NCBI GenBank assembly: GCA_946480925.1
Contig: CAMLLU010000008.1
Span: 66,244-130,243 of the forward strand
DNA from: an uncultured Rivibacter sp.
GTDB taxonomy: Bacteria; Pseudomonadota; Gammaproteobacteria; Burkholderiales; Burkholderiaceae
DNA length: 64,000 nt
Direction of reading: 5' to 3'
Shown here in pieces: positions 53,604 to 62,637 of the stretch. A program made the position numbers and the translations under genes. How positions within the stretch are numbered: position 1 is the stretch's first letter; each line of letters starts with the position of its first letter. The notes under the pieces were generated by a model. It saw nothing but the letters and a program-made list of their open reading frames with translations, searched no databases and had not been told where the DNA came from.

Positions 53604-54344
53604 CGCTTTCACGAGGTCGGGGCTGCGGTCGCTGCTGCCGGCCGTCGGGTCGAGCTTCAGCGTGGCTTCCACGCGGTCGAGGTGCTCGATCATGTGCTTC
53701 ACTGCTGCCTCGACATTGCCCTTGCGGCACACCTGCAGGAAGTCGGCGTGTTCGTGCGTGGAGCAGGTGGCGTCGTTGCTGCTCTGGTAGAGCATGGCGA
53801 TGAGCGAGCTGCGCGCCACCAGCTCGCGCACCATTTCTGCCAGCACGCGGTTGCCGCAGGCCTCGGCCAGCAGCACGTGGAAGTCGCCGAGCAGGCGCTC
53901 GCGTGCTGGCGTGGCGGCCGCGGTGGCATGCGAGCCGAGGGCATTGCGTTCGAAGCGCACGTGCTGCTCGAGCTCGCGGTAGTCGGCCGGTTTCGCGCGC
54001 GCCATGAACAGGCGCACCACTTCAGCTTCGAGCACGCGGCGCACGGCGAAGAGCTGGCGCGCTTCTTCGACGCTGGGCTTGCTGACGTAGGCCCCCTTGT
54101 CGGGAACCATCTCGATGAGCTTGTCGCGCCACAGCACGAGCAGGGCGGCGCGGATCTTGGTGCGGCTGACCGCGTAGACGCGGCCGAGGGCTTCCTCGCG
54201 CAGGCGGGTGCCGGGGGGGAGGCGCTTGTCGACGATGGCGGCGGCGATGTCGGTGGCGATGGTTTCTACCGTGGGGCCGCGGTCGGGGGCTTCCGTGTCG
54301 TCGTCGGATGAAGGCTGGGGTGGGGCGGCTGGCTTGCGCGGCAT
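53592..54344 (-). CDS. GntR-family regulator (FCD subfamily)
   Basis: 250 residues. Winged helix ~28-95 (IATDIAAAIVDKRLPPGTRL; REEALGRVYAVSRTKIRAAL; VPDKGAYVSKPS) and an FCD effector domain ~100-240 (ARERLLGDFHVLLAEACGNR; THEHADFLQVCRKGNVEAAV with metal-binding His). It lies near the racemase and NCS1 transporter genes on the same strand, separated by the orphan at 54732; the palindrome TTTGTATACAAA before the transporter is its likely site. Confidence 0.88.
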
Positions 54345-54731
54345 GCCTGGGATTCTATGGAGCGGTCTTTGTCGTTGTGCTTTTGCCGGGGTGTCTTGTC
54401 GATGCCATGGTTGGTTGGGGGCCGTCCCGGCAGGTGTCTTCGTGACAGACGCGAAGCACGGTGCCGGGTCGCCGTGCTTCGCTCGGTGCGATGCGGCTTC
54501 GGGTGGTTGCGGTGCGAGTCCATGGGCTCCTTTAACTTTGGCTCGATGAGGTCCTGCATCGGGCTCCACGCAGCAACCCCCAGGCTCACCATGCCGATCT
54601 CCCGGACGTCCCACGCCATTGAGCCAGTCAGCTGGCCCATCGAAGGTGTGGAAGACGCACCGTCGTGGTCCGCGGCAGCCATGCAGGCGCCGTTGACCAC
54701 GGGGCCTGTTTGACGTTCTCGAAAGAGCAGT
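54345..54731. other. 387-base gap of mixed composition
   Basis: No confident gene. Minus-strand codons 54682-54524 (MAAADHDGASSTPSMGQ, DVREIGMVSLGVAAWSPMQD) look protein-like but degrade into low-complexity sequence, so a gene remnant is possible. The G+C is lower than nearby. No promoter for the orphan gene is clear. Confidence 0.35.
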
Positions 54732-55532
54732 ATGAAAAGAGTCGTTGGTTTCAATCCCGTCCAGGCTTCCGCCTTCACGTCGGAAATGGAGTTGCTGGCC
54801 ACCCAGTTTTCTCAAGGAGGGCGGATTTCCCAACCCTCGGTGCCGGGGGCGCAGGAGCCCGGCCAGTTCAGCATCCGCCCCCGGAAGAGCCGGCTCGGTG
54901 ATGAGCTGGCTCTTCCGGCCCGGGACGCCAAGCCGGCCAAGGCTGCGGATTTCGACTGCTATGCCCACCGGACGGACGGACGGAACCTGCGCGCCATTCG
55001 CGAGGAGGGGCTCATCGCCGGCAAGTCCCGTGGCATGGGAGATCCGCTGACCGGCAAGCCCGTGCCGGACGCGATCTTCGTGGCGACGGGCCGGGGCGCG
55101 CTGCTGGACACGGCGCAGAGCACCGTCGGCGTGGTGTCGGCCAAGGCACCGGAGCCCGACCCCAACTACAAGGCCGATCGGCGGACCGGCGAAAACCCCT
55201 CCGGCGTGTTCCATTTGGACGCCATTGCGCCGCTGCGGGCAGCGGATGCCAGCGACCTCCACCTGGCCAATACGCCTTACTCGTTCACCCTGCCGATGAC
55301 GCCGCGCACCGTGGAGGGTGCCGGCCGCTTCGTGCGGCAGATGACCGGTGAGGCCCTGCCAGACGCTGACGCGGCGAAGATGATCGAGGACAAGTTCAAG
55401 TCGAAGTTTCCGTTGGACTACCGCGCTTCCACGGAGCGTGTCGGGAGCATCCGCAAGGCCGCCCAGCGGGCGCCGGAGTTGCCGCCGAAGCGCGTGCGTT
55501 CGGACGACAACATGTTCCAGCTTGACCTTTGA
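54732..55532 (+). CDS. Orphan protein, possible ADP-ribosyltransferase-like effector
   Basis: 266 residues. An N-terminal ~70 residues rich in Ser/Gln/Pro precede CYAHRTDGRNLRAIREEGLI, a pattern (H-R-T, then leucine-spaced 'AI...GL') seen at the start of ADP-ribosyltransferase/RNA 2'-phosphotransferase-like folds, then DAIFVATGRGALLDTAQSTV and PSGVFHLDAIAPLRAADASD. The C-terminus is basic. There is no signal peptide or partner gene. G+C is lower than surroundings and flanks are non-coding, suggesting acquisition. A secreted effector or toxin is possible; no family is recognised and the fold call is weak. Confidence 0.55.
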   Translation: MKRVVGFNPVQASAFTSEMELLATQFSQGGRISQPSVPGAQEPGQFSIRPRKSRLGDELALPARDAKPAKAADFDCYAHRTDGRNLRAIREEGLIAGKSRGMGDPLTGKPVPDAIFVATGRGALLDTAQSTVGVVSAKAPEPDPNYKADRRTGENPSGVFHLDAIAPLRAADASDLHLANTPYSFTLPMTPRTVEGAGRFVRQMTGEALPDADAAKMIEDKFKSKFPLDYRASTERVGSIRKAAQRAPELPPKRVRSDDNMFQLDL

Positions 55533-55574
55533 GCATATTGGAACGACTTGCCATATCGTCGCGAGGAGGCGGAC

Positions 55575-56333
55575 TTAAGCCACCTGCTTCAACCCCCCAT
55601 CCTGCAATGCGAAGCCCTGCAGCACGCCGCTGTAGGGCTTTGCAGGCGGCGCTGCCAGCGACCCACGTTTGGCCGTCTTGAGACCCAGACTCACCAGCGA
55701 GTCGACCAACTGCACCGCTGCCGCCACCCCATCGATGACCGGCACCCCGATCTCATGCGAGATCGCCTCGCACAAATCCGTCATGCCAGCACAGCCGAGC
55801 ACGATCACATCGGCGCCGTCCTCGTCCAGCGCACGCCGGCACTCGTCGGTGATCAACGCACGGGCATTCGAGCCGGGCCGCTCCAGCTCCAGCACGGGCA
55901 GCTCGCAAGCCCGCACGTTCGCGCAGAAACGCTTCATGCCGTAGGCCTCGGCCAGGTGCCACGCGATTCCGGTGGTGCGCCCCAGCGTCGTGACCACGCT
56001 GAAGCGGCTGCCGATGAAGCTCGCAATGTGCATGGCGGCTTCGGCGATGCCCACCACCGGCCCACGCGCCAACTCGCGTGCCGCCAGCAACCCCGGGTCG
56101 CCGAAGCAGGCGATCACGTAGCCATCGACACCCTCACGCTCGCCCCGCGCCACTTCCTGCAGCAAGCCGGGCACGGCCAGCGCCTCGTCGTAGTGACTTT
56201 CAATGGAAGCCGGCCCCATGCCGGGGCTCACCGCCACGATCTCGGTGCCGGCCCGCGCGACGGCACGCGCGCTCGCGGCCATCTTCTCGGTCATGCTCCA
56301 CGTGGTGTTGGGGTTGATGATCTTGATCTTCAC
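55575..56333 (-). CDS. Asp/Glu (hydantoin) racemase family protein
   Basis: 252 residues from GTG 56333 (VKIKIINPNTTWSMTEKMAA, the family N-terminus). Both catalytic cysteines are present: YVIACFGDPGLLAAREL (~residue 79) and VIVLGCAGMTDLCEAI (~184). Such enzymes racemise 5-substituted hydantoins or allantoin. It starts 17 bases after the NCS1 transporter stop on the same strand, so uptake and racemisation of a hydantoin/allantoin-like compound are probable. No hydantoinase is in the window. Confidence 0.87.
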   Translation of the reverse strand: MKIKIINPNTTWSMTEKMAASARAVARAGTEIVAVSPGMGPASIESHYDEALAVPGLLQEVARGEREGVDGYVIACFGDPGLLAARELARGPVVGIAEAAMHIASFIGSRFSVVTTLGRTTGIAWHLAEAYGMKRFCANVRACELPVLELERPGSNARALITDECRRALDEDGADVIVLGCAGMTDLCEAISHEIGVPVIDGVAAAVQLVDSLVSLGLKTAKRGSLAAPPAKPYSGVLQGFALQDGGLKQVA

Positions 56334-56350
56334 GGGCGTGCTTTCCTTGC

Positions 56351-57841
56351 TCAGCGCTTGCGGTTCAGCAGCGCATGGAACACGAATCCCAGCCCCATGC
56401 CGATGAACCACGCATAGTTCGCCGCGGGCCGCCAGGCCGGGATGAACACGCACAGCATCGGCATGGCTGCAGACGGCACCAGCGCCGCGATGGCGAGCTT
56501 GTTGTAGCCGTTGCTGTACCAGTACTCGCCCTTGGGGCTCATCGAGTACAGGTCGTCGACCTTCACGCGCTGGTTGCGCACGAGGTAGTAGTCGGCAATG
56601 AGGATGCCGAACAGCGGGCCGATGAAGGCGCCCAGCACGTCGAGCGTGTAATGGATCACCTCGGGGTTGTTGTAGAGGTTCCAGGGTGTGATGAACACCG
56701 AGCCCACCGCGGCGATCATGCCGCCGGTGCGCCAGCTGATGCGCTGCGGTGCGACGTTCGAGAAGTCGAAGGCAGGTGACACGAAGTTGGCGACGATGTT
56801 GATGCCGATGGTGGCCACCATGAAGGTCAGCGCGCCCAGCACGACGGCGGTGGTGCTGTCGATCTTGCTCACGGTGTGCACCGGGTCGGTGATGAGCTCG
56901 CCGAACACCGGCAGCGTGGCGGCAGTGGTGATGACGGTGAGCAGCGAGAAGAACAGGAAGTTGACCGGCAAGCCCCAGAAGTTGCCCTTCTTCACTGCGT
57001 CGAAGCTCTTCGAGTAGCGTGAGAAGTCGCCGAAGTTCAGCATCGGGCCGCTGAAGTAGCTCACCACCAGTGCGATGGCACTCATCATCACCGGCAGCGC
57101 ATCCCAGCCCTGGAACTTGACGCCGCCCAGGTTCATGTTGATGTTGCTCCAGCCGGCCTTCCACACCAGCCAGCCGCACAAGAGGCCCATCACCACGTAC
57201 ACCGCGGGGCCGGCCCAGTCGATGAAGCGGCGGATCGATTCCATGCCGTGCCAGAACACGAAGGCCTGCAGCACCCACATCACCATGAAGGCGACCCAGC
57301 CCAGGGTGGACAGGCCGGCGAAGCCGTGCTGGGCCACGTCGGCATACGGCGCCCACTGCGGGAAGAAGTGCAGCGCCACCACCATGAAGGCGGCCGAGGC
57401 GAGGTAGGTCTGGATGCCGTACCAGGCCACCGCGATGAGCCCGCGGATCACGGCCGGGATGTTGGCCCCCAGCACGCCGAACGAAGCACGGCAGATCACC
57501 GGATAGGGCGTGCCCGTCACCTGGCTGGGCTTGGCCACCAGGTTGCAGAAGAACTGCACGATGCAGATGCCCACCAGCAGCGCCACCAGCACCTGCCAGC
57601 TCGACAGGCCCAGCGCGAACAGGCTGCCGGCGGTGATGTAGCCGCCCACGCTGTGCACGTCGGACATCCAGAACGCAAAGATGTTGTACTGACCCCAGGT
57701 CTGCCTCTTCAGCGGCGCCAGGTCCTCGTTGGTGAGCCGGTCGTGGTAGCCGGGCTTGATCAAGGCGTTGCTCTCGTGAGCGGGGTGCGCCGGGGTGGGC
57801 TGGGCGCTTGCCGCGCTGTCGGCCAGGGCTGTGGTGTTCAT
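56351..57841 (-). CDS. NCS1-family nucleobase/hydantoin:cation symporter
   Basis: 496 residues, about 12 membrane helices. NEDLAPLKRQTWGQYNIFAF then WMSDVHSVGGYITAGSLF is the NCS1 start; GISLY-type substrate helices appear as GPMLNFGDFSRYSKSFDAV. The family includes Mhp1 (hydantoins), PucI (allantoin) and CodB (cytosine). The linked racemase favours hydantoins or allantoin. ATG 57841 is taken; upstream residues are Gly/Pro-rich and lie beyond the operator. Confidence 0.92.
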   Translation of the reverse strand: MNTTALADSAASAQPTPAHPAHESNALIKPGYHDRLTNEDLAPLKRQTWGQYNIFAFWMSDVHSVGGYITAGSLFALGLSSWQVLVALLVGICIVQFFCNLVAKPSQVTGTPYPVICRASFGVLGANIPAVIRGLIAVAWYGIQTYLASAAFMVVALHFFPQWAPYADVAQHGFAGLSTLGWVAFMVMWVLQAFVFWHGMESIRRFIDWAGPAVYVVMGLLCGWLVWKAGWSNINMNLGGVKFQGWDALPVMMSAIALVVSYFSGPMLNFGDFSRYSKSFDAVKKGNFWGLPVNFLFFSLLTVITTAATLPVFGELITDPVHTVSKIDSTTAVVLGALTFMVATIGINIVANFVSPAFDFSNVAPQRISWRTGGMIAAVGSVFITPWNLYNNPEVIHYTLDVLGAFIGPLFGILIADYYLVRNQRVKVDDLYSMSPKGEYWYSNGYNKLAIAALVPSAAMPMLCVFIPAWRPAANYAWFIGMGLGFVFHALLNRKR

Positions 57842-57936
57842 TGCAATCCTCGCAGCTTGGGGCGGTTCGGTCCCGGGAGGTTTGTCTCCTCCACCCGGGC
57901 CGGTCGGCGACGGTTGTGTGCCGTTCGTGCCCATAG

Positions 57937-57948
57937 TTTGTATACAAA
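57937..57948. promoter_or_regulatory. Perfect palindrome TTTGTATACAAA, likely GntR operator
   Basis: A 12-bp perfect palindrome 96 bases upstream of the NCS1 gene, in an AT-rich island. The TTGTATACAA core is the kind of site bound by FCD-type GntR regulators, one of which is encoded at 53592-54344. Confidence 0.65.
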
Positions 57949-58058
57949 ACATGTGTGCATTCAAGCCGAAAGTGGCCTGCGGGGCTAGGGGTTTGCGAGC
58001 GCTATGAAAAAGCCGCCGTGATTGGCGGCCGGTTTCGCGAGTGGCGGCGGCGCCGCCG

Positions 58059-60347
58059 TCAGAGGCTCAGCGGCAGCTCGCGCAGGCGCTTGCCGGTCAG
58101 GGCGAAGAGTGCATTGGCCAGCGCGGGCGCCACGGGGGGCGTGGCCGGTTCGCCCGCACCGGTGGGCGCATGGGTGCTGGGCACGATGTGCGTCTCGATG
58201 ATCGGCGTGTCCTTCAGCGCGAGCAGCGGGTAGCTCGGGAAGTTGGTCTGCTGCACCACGCTGCCGGCAATGTCGATGCGGCCGTGCAAGGCCGCGGTGA
58301 GCCCGAAGATCACGCCGCTTTCCATCTGCTGCGCCACGATGTTGGGGTTGACCACGGTGCCGCAGTCGATGGCGCACACCACGCGGTGCACGCGCGGCTG
58401 CCTTGCGCCTTCGTCGAGCGAGATCTCCAGCACCTCGGCCACGATGGAGCCGAAGCTTTCATGCAGCGCCACGCCGCGTGCACGGCCCCGCGGCAATGGC
58501 GCGTTCCAGCCGGCCTTTTCAGCGGCGAGGCGCAGCACGGCGGCATGGCGCGGCATGTCCTTCAGCAGCGAAAGGCGGAAGGCCACAGGGTCCTGCTTCG
58601 CTTCGCGTGCGAGCTCGTCGATGAAGCCTTCGCTGAAGAACGCGTTGTGCGAATGGCCCACCGAACGCCAGTAGCCGATGGGCACGCCGCTCTTCGTGGT
58701 CACATGGGCCATGCGCTGATGCGGCACGTCGTAGGGCAGGTCGAACAGGCCTTCCATCGTGGTCTTGTCCGGCATGTCCACCGGGCCCGCCAGCAGCGGC
58801 AGGCCGCGTTCGAGCCAGCGCGGCGTGATGGCGTCGCCGGCACTCGTGAAGCGCAGGCTCTGCAGCTGGCCCTGCGCGTCGAGCGTGGCCTTGAGCACGG
58901 CCACGCCGGCGGGGCGGTAGAAGTCGTGCGTCGTGTCTTCTTCTCGCGACCACACCAGCTGCACCGGGCGGCCGCCGGCCTCCTGCGCCACCGTCACGGC
59001 CTGCGCGACGAAGTCGACGTCGAGCCGGCGGCCGAAGCCGCCGCCCAGCAGCGTCACGTTCACAGTCACCGCGCTTTCAGGCACGCCGGCTGCGCGAGCC
59101 GCCAGGGCGCGCGCGAAGCCGGGCACCTGCGTGGGCGCCCACACGGTGACTCGGCCGTCCTTCACCTGCGCGGTGCAGTTGATCGGCTCCATCGCCGCGT
59201 GCGCGAGATACGGCGCGCGGTACACCGCCTCGTGCGTGCGTGCCGTGCCGGCTTCGGCGGCATTCACGTCGCCGCGCTTGTAGAAGGCGAAGCCGCCCTC
59301 GTGCTGCGCGGCTTCGCGCGCCTGCGCTTCGAGCTGCTGCAGGATCGTGGCCGAGTCGAGCGTGCCCACCGACGGCGGCGCCCATTCGATCTGCAAGGCC
59401 TCTACTGCCTGACGCGCATGCCACGTGCTGCGGCCGATCACGGCCACGCCCGCCGTGGAGCCTGCGGCCGCGGGCAGGCGCACCAGGCGCTCCACGCCCG
59501 TGCGGCGCAGCACCTCGTCTTCGTTGACGATGCGCCGCGGCGCACCGCCCAGCATCGGGCACATGCGCACGGCTGCATACAGCAGGCCTTCGGGCCGCAC
59601 GTCGAGGCCGAAGACCGCCTTGCCGCTGCTCTTGGCCGGCACGTCGATGCGCGGCAGCGGTCGGCCGATCAGCCGCCAGTGTTCGCGTGCCCGCAGCTCC
59701 ACGTCGCCGGCCGGCGTGGCCGAGGCCTGCTTCACCAGCTCGCCGAAATGCGCCCTCGATCCCGAGGCATGGCTCACGATGCCGCTGGTCACGTCGATCT
59801 CGTCGGCCGGCAGCTTCCAGCGCAGCGATGCGGCATTCACCAGCTGCGCGCGTGCCGTGGCCGCGGCCCAACGCATCGGCCCCCACGCATCGGCCACGCT
59901 CGAAGAGCCACCCGTCGCATTGACCCCCAGTTCGCGCGCCAGCTTGGCGACGAACCAGCGGCCGGCCTTCACGGCGTCGGTCTCGCGGCCCGGCTCGCTG
60001 TCGTGCGGGTGGAAGGGCAGGCTGCCGACGAACATCTCGACGTTGCCGTACAGCGCCTCGTACCCGGCCTGCACCAGCTGCACCTGGTCGAGCGAGACGC
60101 TCATTTCTTCGGCCGCCAGCTGTGCCAGCGCTGTGTGGATGCCCTGCCCCATTTCACTGCGCGGCATCGCGAGCATCACGGTGCCGTCGGCGGCGATCTT
60201 GATCCAGCCGTTGAGCGCCACCTCACCTTGCGAGGCGGCCAGCAGGTCGCGGCCGCCGATGCGCGAGCGTGGCGGCATCAGCCCCCAGCCCACGAGCAGC
60301 GCGCCGCCAACCGCGGCACCGCCCAGCAGCAAGTGACGGCGTTTCAT
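58059..60347 (-). CDS. Molybdenum hydroxylase large subunit (IorB/isoquinoline 1-oxidoreductase beta type)
   Basis: 762 residues. A twin-arginine-like N-terminus (MKRRHLLLGGAAVGGALLVG) suggests export. The molybdopterin domains carry TLLGGGFGRRLDVDF, EPINCTAQVKDG and the active-site Glu region RGVALHESFGSIVAEV near the C-terminus. With the 2Fe-2S subunit it forms an aldehyde/N-heterocycle-oxidising enzyme; the substrate is unknown. ATG 60347 overlaps the stop of a 22-residue ORF. Confidence 0.9.
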   Translation of the reverse strand: MKRRHLLLGGAAVGGALLVGWGLMPPRSRIGGRDLLAASQGEVALNGWIKIAADGTVMLAMPRSEMGQGIHTALAQLAAEEMSVSLDQVQLVQAGYEALYGNVEMFVGSLPFHPHDSEPGRETDAVKAGRWFVAKLARELGVNATGGSSSVADAWGPMRWAAATARAQLVNAASLRWKLPADEIDVTSGIVSHASGSRAHFGELVKQASATPAGDVELRAREHWRLIGRPLPRIDVPAKSSGKAVFGLDVRPEGLLYAAVRMCPMLGGAPRRIVNEDEVLRRTGVERLVRLPAAAGSTAGVAVIGRSTWHARQAVEALQIEWAPPSVGTLDSATILQQLEAQAREAAQHEGGFAFYKRGDVNAAEAGTARTHEAVYRAPYLAHAAMEPINCTAQVKDGRVTVWAPTQVPGFARALAARAAGVPESAVTVNVTLLGGGFGRRLDVDFVAQAVTVAQEAGGRPVQLVWSREEDTTHDFYRPAGVAVLKATLDAQGQLQSLRFTSAGDAITPRWLERGLPLLAGPVDMPDKTTMEGLFDLPYDVPHQRMAHVTTKSGVPIGYWRSVGHSHNAFFSEGFIDELAREAKQDPVAFRLSLLKDMPRHAAVLRLAAEKAGWNAPLPRGRARGVALHESFGSIVAEVLEISLDEGARQPRVHRVVCAIDCGTVVNPNIVAQQMESGVIFGLTAALHGRIDIAGSVVQQTNFPSYPLLALKDTPIIETHIVPSTHAPTGAGEPATPPVAPALANALFALTGKRLRELPLSL

Positions 60348-60412
60348 GCGGGCTGCTCCACAGAAGCAAAGGCCGAAGATCCTTCAATGGATCGGTTCTT
60401 CATCTCGCTCAT
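60344..60412 (-). CDS. 22-residue ORF bridging the two hydroxylase subunits
   Basis: Starts MSEMKNRSIEGSS and ends SVEQPA. Its ATG overlaps the stop of the 2Fe-2S subunit gene and its TGA overlaps the start of the large subunit gene, both as ATGA. It fills the 61-base interval exactly, so ribosomes could pass from one subunit to the other by two couplings. Whether the peptide matters is unknown. Confidence 0.4.
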   Translation of the reverse strand: MSEMKNRSIEGSSAFASVEQPA

Positions 60413-60921
60413 GCCACGGCCTTCTTCGAAGCCGGCTTCGCCAGCTCTTGCGCCGCACTGTGGATGGCGACGCGCACACGGGGGTAGGTGCCGCAGCGAC
60501 ACAGGTTGGTGATGGCCGTGTCGATGTCGCGGTCGCTGGGCTTGGGGTTCTTGTCGAGCAGTGCGGCGGCGGCCATCAACATGCCGCTCTGGCAATAGCC
60601 GCACTGCGGCACCTGGTGTTGCACCCAGGCGCGCTGCAGCGCCGGGCCGCAGGGCGAGCCCTTGGCGGCCGCCGTCTGCGGGTCGGCGAGCCCTTCGATG
60701 GTCTGGATGGCGCGGCCCTGCACTGCCGACAGCGGCGTCACGCAGGAGCGCACCGCTTCGCCGTCGAGCCGCACGGTGCAGGCACCGCAGGCGGCTATGC
60801 CGCAGCCGAACTTGGTGCCGGTGAGCTGCAGCACGTCGCGCAGGGCCCACAACAGGGGCATGGCCGGGTCGATGTGGGCGTCGGGCAGCTCGTGCGGCCG
60901 CCCGTTGATGGTGAGCTGCAT
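60409..60921 (-). CDS. 2Fe-2S subunit of molybdenum hydroxylase (IorA type)
   Basis: 170 residues. Plant-type 2Fe-2S cluster CGIAACGACTVRLDG (~residues 40-54) with the fourth Cys at VRSCVTP; second cluster CGYCQSGMLM and CRCGTYPRVRVAI in the helical domain. It passes electrons from the molybdenum subunit. Length is standard. Confidence 0.93.
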   Translation of the reverse strand: MQLTINGRPHELPDAHIDPAMPLLWALRDVLQLTGTKFGCGIAACGACTVRLDGEAVRSCVTPLSAVQGRAIQTIEGLADPQTAAAKGSPCGPALQRAWVQHQVPQCGYCQSGMLMAAAALLDKNPKPSDRDIDTAITNLCRCGTYPRVRVAIHSAAQELAKPASKKAVA

Positions 60922-60979
60922 GTGGCGTGGACTCCCTCGAAGCGAGAGCAGGCATTCTCTGCCACGGGGCTTGCCTCAT

Positions 60980-61021
60980 CTGGGGAGAGTTCCCCAGGGG
61001 CTGTCGCACCAGGGCGACAGC
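60980..61021. other. Two adjacent stem-loops in the iorA-dsbA intergenic region
   Basis: CTGGGGA-GAGT-TCCCCAG (60980-60997) and GCTGTCGC-ACCAGG-GCGACAGC (61000-61021) lie back to back between divergent genes. Possible operator or leader structures; nothing else is evident. Confidence 0.4.
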
Positions 61022-61155
61022 TACGTTCAGTGACTGCGCCCGCGCATCGCGCCGTGATAGGCGGCAAGCAGAGCTCGCCATCCGCAATGCCCACCCATGC
61101 CAGGGGGTCGCACTCACGCGTTACCCTGCCGCGTCCAATACCTCACGAGAACCGC

Positions 61156-61800
61156 ATGAAGCAACTGAAGATCGACTTCGTGTCCGACGTGGTGTGCCCG
61201 TGGTGCGCCATCGGGCTGAAGTCCCTTGAAACCGCGCTGGCACGGCTGGATGGGCAGGTGAGTGCCGAGCTGCACTTCCAGCCCTTCGAGCTGAACCCGC
61301 AGATGGGCCCACAGGGGCAGGACATCGTCGAGCACCTGGGCCAGAAGTACGGCATCGACGCGCAGCAGATCGAGGCCAACCAGGAAAACATCCGCCAACG
61401 CGGCGCGGCGCTCGGTTTTCGTTTCGACATGGGCAAGCGCTCGCGCACCTACAACACCTTCGACGCGCACCGCCTGTTGCACTGGGCCGAGCTGGAGGGC
61501 CGGCAACTGCCGTTGAAGCAGGCGCTGCTGGAAGCCTACTTCACGCATGGCAAGAACCCGAGCGACCACGACGTGCTGGTGCAACTTGCGACCAATGCAG
61601 GGCTCGATGCAGCCAAGGCACGCGAAGTGCTGGCCAGCGGCGCCCATGCCGACGACGTGAAGCAGCGCGAGCGCTTCTACCTCGACCACGGCATCCATTC
61701 GGTGCCCTCCGTGATCGTCAACGACAGGCATCTCATTTCCGGCGGTCAGCCGCCCGAGGTGTTCGAGCAGGCGCTGCGGCAGATCGCCGAGCAAGGCTGA
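61156..61800 (+). CDS. DsbA-family oxidoreductase (FrnE-like)
   Basis: 214 residues, cytosolic (no signal). Thioredoxin-fold with active site DVVCPWCAIG (~residue 13-16), helical insert including RTYNTFDAHRLLHWAELEGR, and cis-Pro loop GIHSVPSVIVNDRHLISGGQ. FrnE-like proteins are disulfide isomerases or act in stress and polyketide pathways. No linked pathway genes; divergent from iorA. Confidence 0.92.
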   Translation: MKQLKIDFVSDVVCPWCAIGLKSLETALARLDGQVSAELHFQPFELNPQMGPQGQDIVEHLGQKYGIDAQQIEANQENIRQRGAALGFRFDMGKRSRTYNTFDAHRLLHWAELEGRQLPLKQALLEAYFTHGKNPSDHDVLVQLATNAGLDAAKAREVLASGAHADDVKQRERFYLDHGIHSVPSVIVNDRHLISGGQPPEVFEQALRQIAEQG

Positions 61801-61977
61801 AGATCGCTTGTCAGACCTCACGCACAGGGCCTGTCGGCCTTGTGCACCCGGTTTCTTGCAAGTCCCAACATCTCTTCGATCCCGTTGCGAAACCTGAGGC
61901 GAGCCGCTGCTGTCCCACAAGGACAGCGTGCGGCTTCACAGCCGAGCGCGCAGTGTTCAACGACGGAAAGGAGTTCG

Positions 61978-62628
61978 ATGATGTTGCGTCGATATCGAAT
62001 GTCGATGGTGGTGGCGGCTGCCCTGGCTGCCATGTCCGCACCGGCCGCTTATGCGGCGGCAGGGTCCGATGCTCAACGGCAGGAACAGACGGCCGTGGTG
62101 ACCGCTGAACACGACACGCCGCGTACGCGTGCCGAGGTGGTGGCCGAGACGAAGGCCGCCCGGGCGATGGGTTGGTCGGCCACGTTCGATGAAGAACATG
62201 GCCGCGTCGATGCGGCTCCGCAAGGAGTGACCGGCAGCCTCACGCGCGAAGAAGTGAAGGCCGAGCTGGCACAGGCCCGCGAAGAAGGCCTGCTGGACGA
62301 CAGCAGCTCGGGCCCGTCACCTGAAGTGCTGGCCCGCCGCGAAGCGAAGAACGCCGAGCAGTACGACCAGATCGTCGCTGCCAACCTCCAGGCCGAACGC
62401 GAGCAGCAGGCAACCATGGAGACCCAGCAGCAGGTCGCGGCAGCTGACACTGTGGAGGGCATGAGGTACGAGGAATACCTTGCTGCCTATGCCACGGCCG
62501 CAGGCGACCCGTACGGGTCGCCTTTGTCGAGCGACCAGGGCTCGATAGCGGTGCAAGAGCCATCGCCCGCGGGTGAGCCTGCATTGAGCAGCACCACGCA
62601 GGTCGAACCGGAACCTCTGCAGCAGTAG
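61978..62628 (+). CDS. Exported DUF4148-domain protein
   Basis: 216 residues; GGAAAGGAG ribosome site before ATG 61978. Signal peptide ~1-28 (MSMVVAAALAAMSAPAAYAA). Two DUF4148-type repeats are seen: TPRTRAEVVAETKAARAMGW and LTREEVKAELAQAREEGLLD. The C-terminal half is Gln/Glu/Ser-rich, likely disordered. Typical of Burkholderiales periplasmic proteins of unknown role. Confidence 0.82.
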   Translation: MMLRRYRMSMVVAAALAAMSAPAAYAAAGSDAQRQEQTAVVTAEHDTPRTRAEVVAETKAARAMGWSATFDEEHGRVDAAPQGVTGSLTREEVKAELAQAREEGLLDDSSSGPSPEVLARREAKNAEQYDQIVAANLQAEREQQATMETQQQVAAADTVEGMRYEEYLAAYATAAGDPYGSPLSSDQGSIAVQEPSPAGEPALSSTTQVEPEPLQQ

Positions 62629-62637
62629 TTCCGCGTG

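Noticed and set aside
54560..54731. A plant-pathogen type III effector promoter (PIP box) before the orphan
   Set aside because: No TTCG-N16-TTCG pattern was found.
58041..60512. 823-codon plus-strand frame
   Set aside because: Antisense of the molybdenum hydroxylase large subunit.
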